DNA of 18,040 nucleotides from an uncultured Anaerococcus sp. (GTDB lineage: Bacteria > Bacillota_A > Clostridia > Tissierellales > Peptoniphilaceae): the NCBI GenBank assembly GCA_902488555.1, contig CABTWT010000016.1:1-18040 (forward strand), in the 5' to 3' direction. Below are positions 18,018 to 18,040 of the stretch, piece after piece. Every line of letters starts with the position of its first letter. The stretch's first letter is position 1. The notes under the pieces were generated by a model. The model was given only the letters and a program-made list of their open reading frames with translations, was not told the origin of the DNA and searched no databases. Both the position numbers and the translations under genes were made by a program.

Positions 18018-18040
18018 AGATCGGAAGAGCACACGTCTGA
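18018..18040 (+). other. Illumina TruSeq adapter read-through at the contig end (artefact)
   Basis: The last 23 bases begin AGATCGGAAGAGC and continue as the standard TruSeq read 1 adapter. In the upstream gene's frame they read RSEEHTS, a peptide well known from adapter-contaminated databases. This is not genomic DNA, and the bases just before it should be treated with caution. Confidence 0.97.

Noticed and set aside
18018..18040. In-frame RSEEHTS extension as a protein C-terminus
   Set aside because: It is the translation of a sequencing adapter.

Overview
The window looks like a piece of a low-GC, anaerobic Firmicutes genome, most likely a Gram-positive anaerobic coccus of the Tissierellia type (Anaerococcus/Peptoniphilus-like). 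This is inferred from AT-rich coding DNA, AGGAGG-type ribosome sites, an oxygen-sensitive class I Hcp, a [4Fe-4S]-type cysteine desulfidase, a radical SAM enzyme and PTS-centred sugar metabolism. The species cannot be fixed from sequence reading alone. The window is the end of an assembled contig: its last 23 bases are Illumina adapter, not genome. No RNA genes, insertion sequences, CRISPR arrays or phage genes were seen, and no gene-free stretch exceeds 300 bases.

Region 1 (1-7252, + strand) is a beta-glucoside/cellobiose PTS operon. It begins with the 3' part of a LicR-type PRD regulator with EIIB-like and EIIA-like domains. Next come EIIA (Lac family), EIIB (Lac/cellobiose family), a small four-helix membrane protein of unknown function, EIIC, a GH1 6-phospho-beta-glucosidase, a hairpin, a GH4 NAD-dependent 6-phospho-glycosidase and a histidine phosphatase. 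It closes with a strong terminator. The PTS imports and phosphorylates the disaccharide, the two glycosidases split it, and the PRD protein reads PTS phosphorylation to control expression.

Region 2 (7270-10568, - strand) is a tight four-gene operon reading crr-like EIIA(Glc), Cof-type HAD phosphatase, then two paralogous membrane-anchored alpha/beta hydrolases. The first hydrolase starts at TTG.

Region 3 (10572-14968, + strand) holds hcp, which is divergent from crr. A perfect 16-bp palindrome sits about -41.5 from the predicted hcp start site. After the hcp terminator comes a two-gene unit: an L-cysteine desulfidase family enzyme and a DAACS-family symporter, with a candidate cre site over its -35 box.

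Region 4 (14978-18040) has a radical SAM/SPASM-like protein on the - strand, divergent from a Crp/Fnr-family regulator (candidate HcpR). The regulator is followed by a PPK2-domain protein at the contig end. The regulator and the hcp palindrome form a plausible nitrosative-stress circuit within a few kb of each other.
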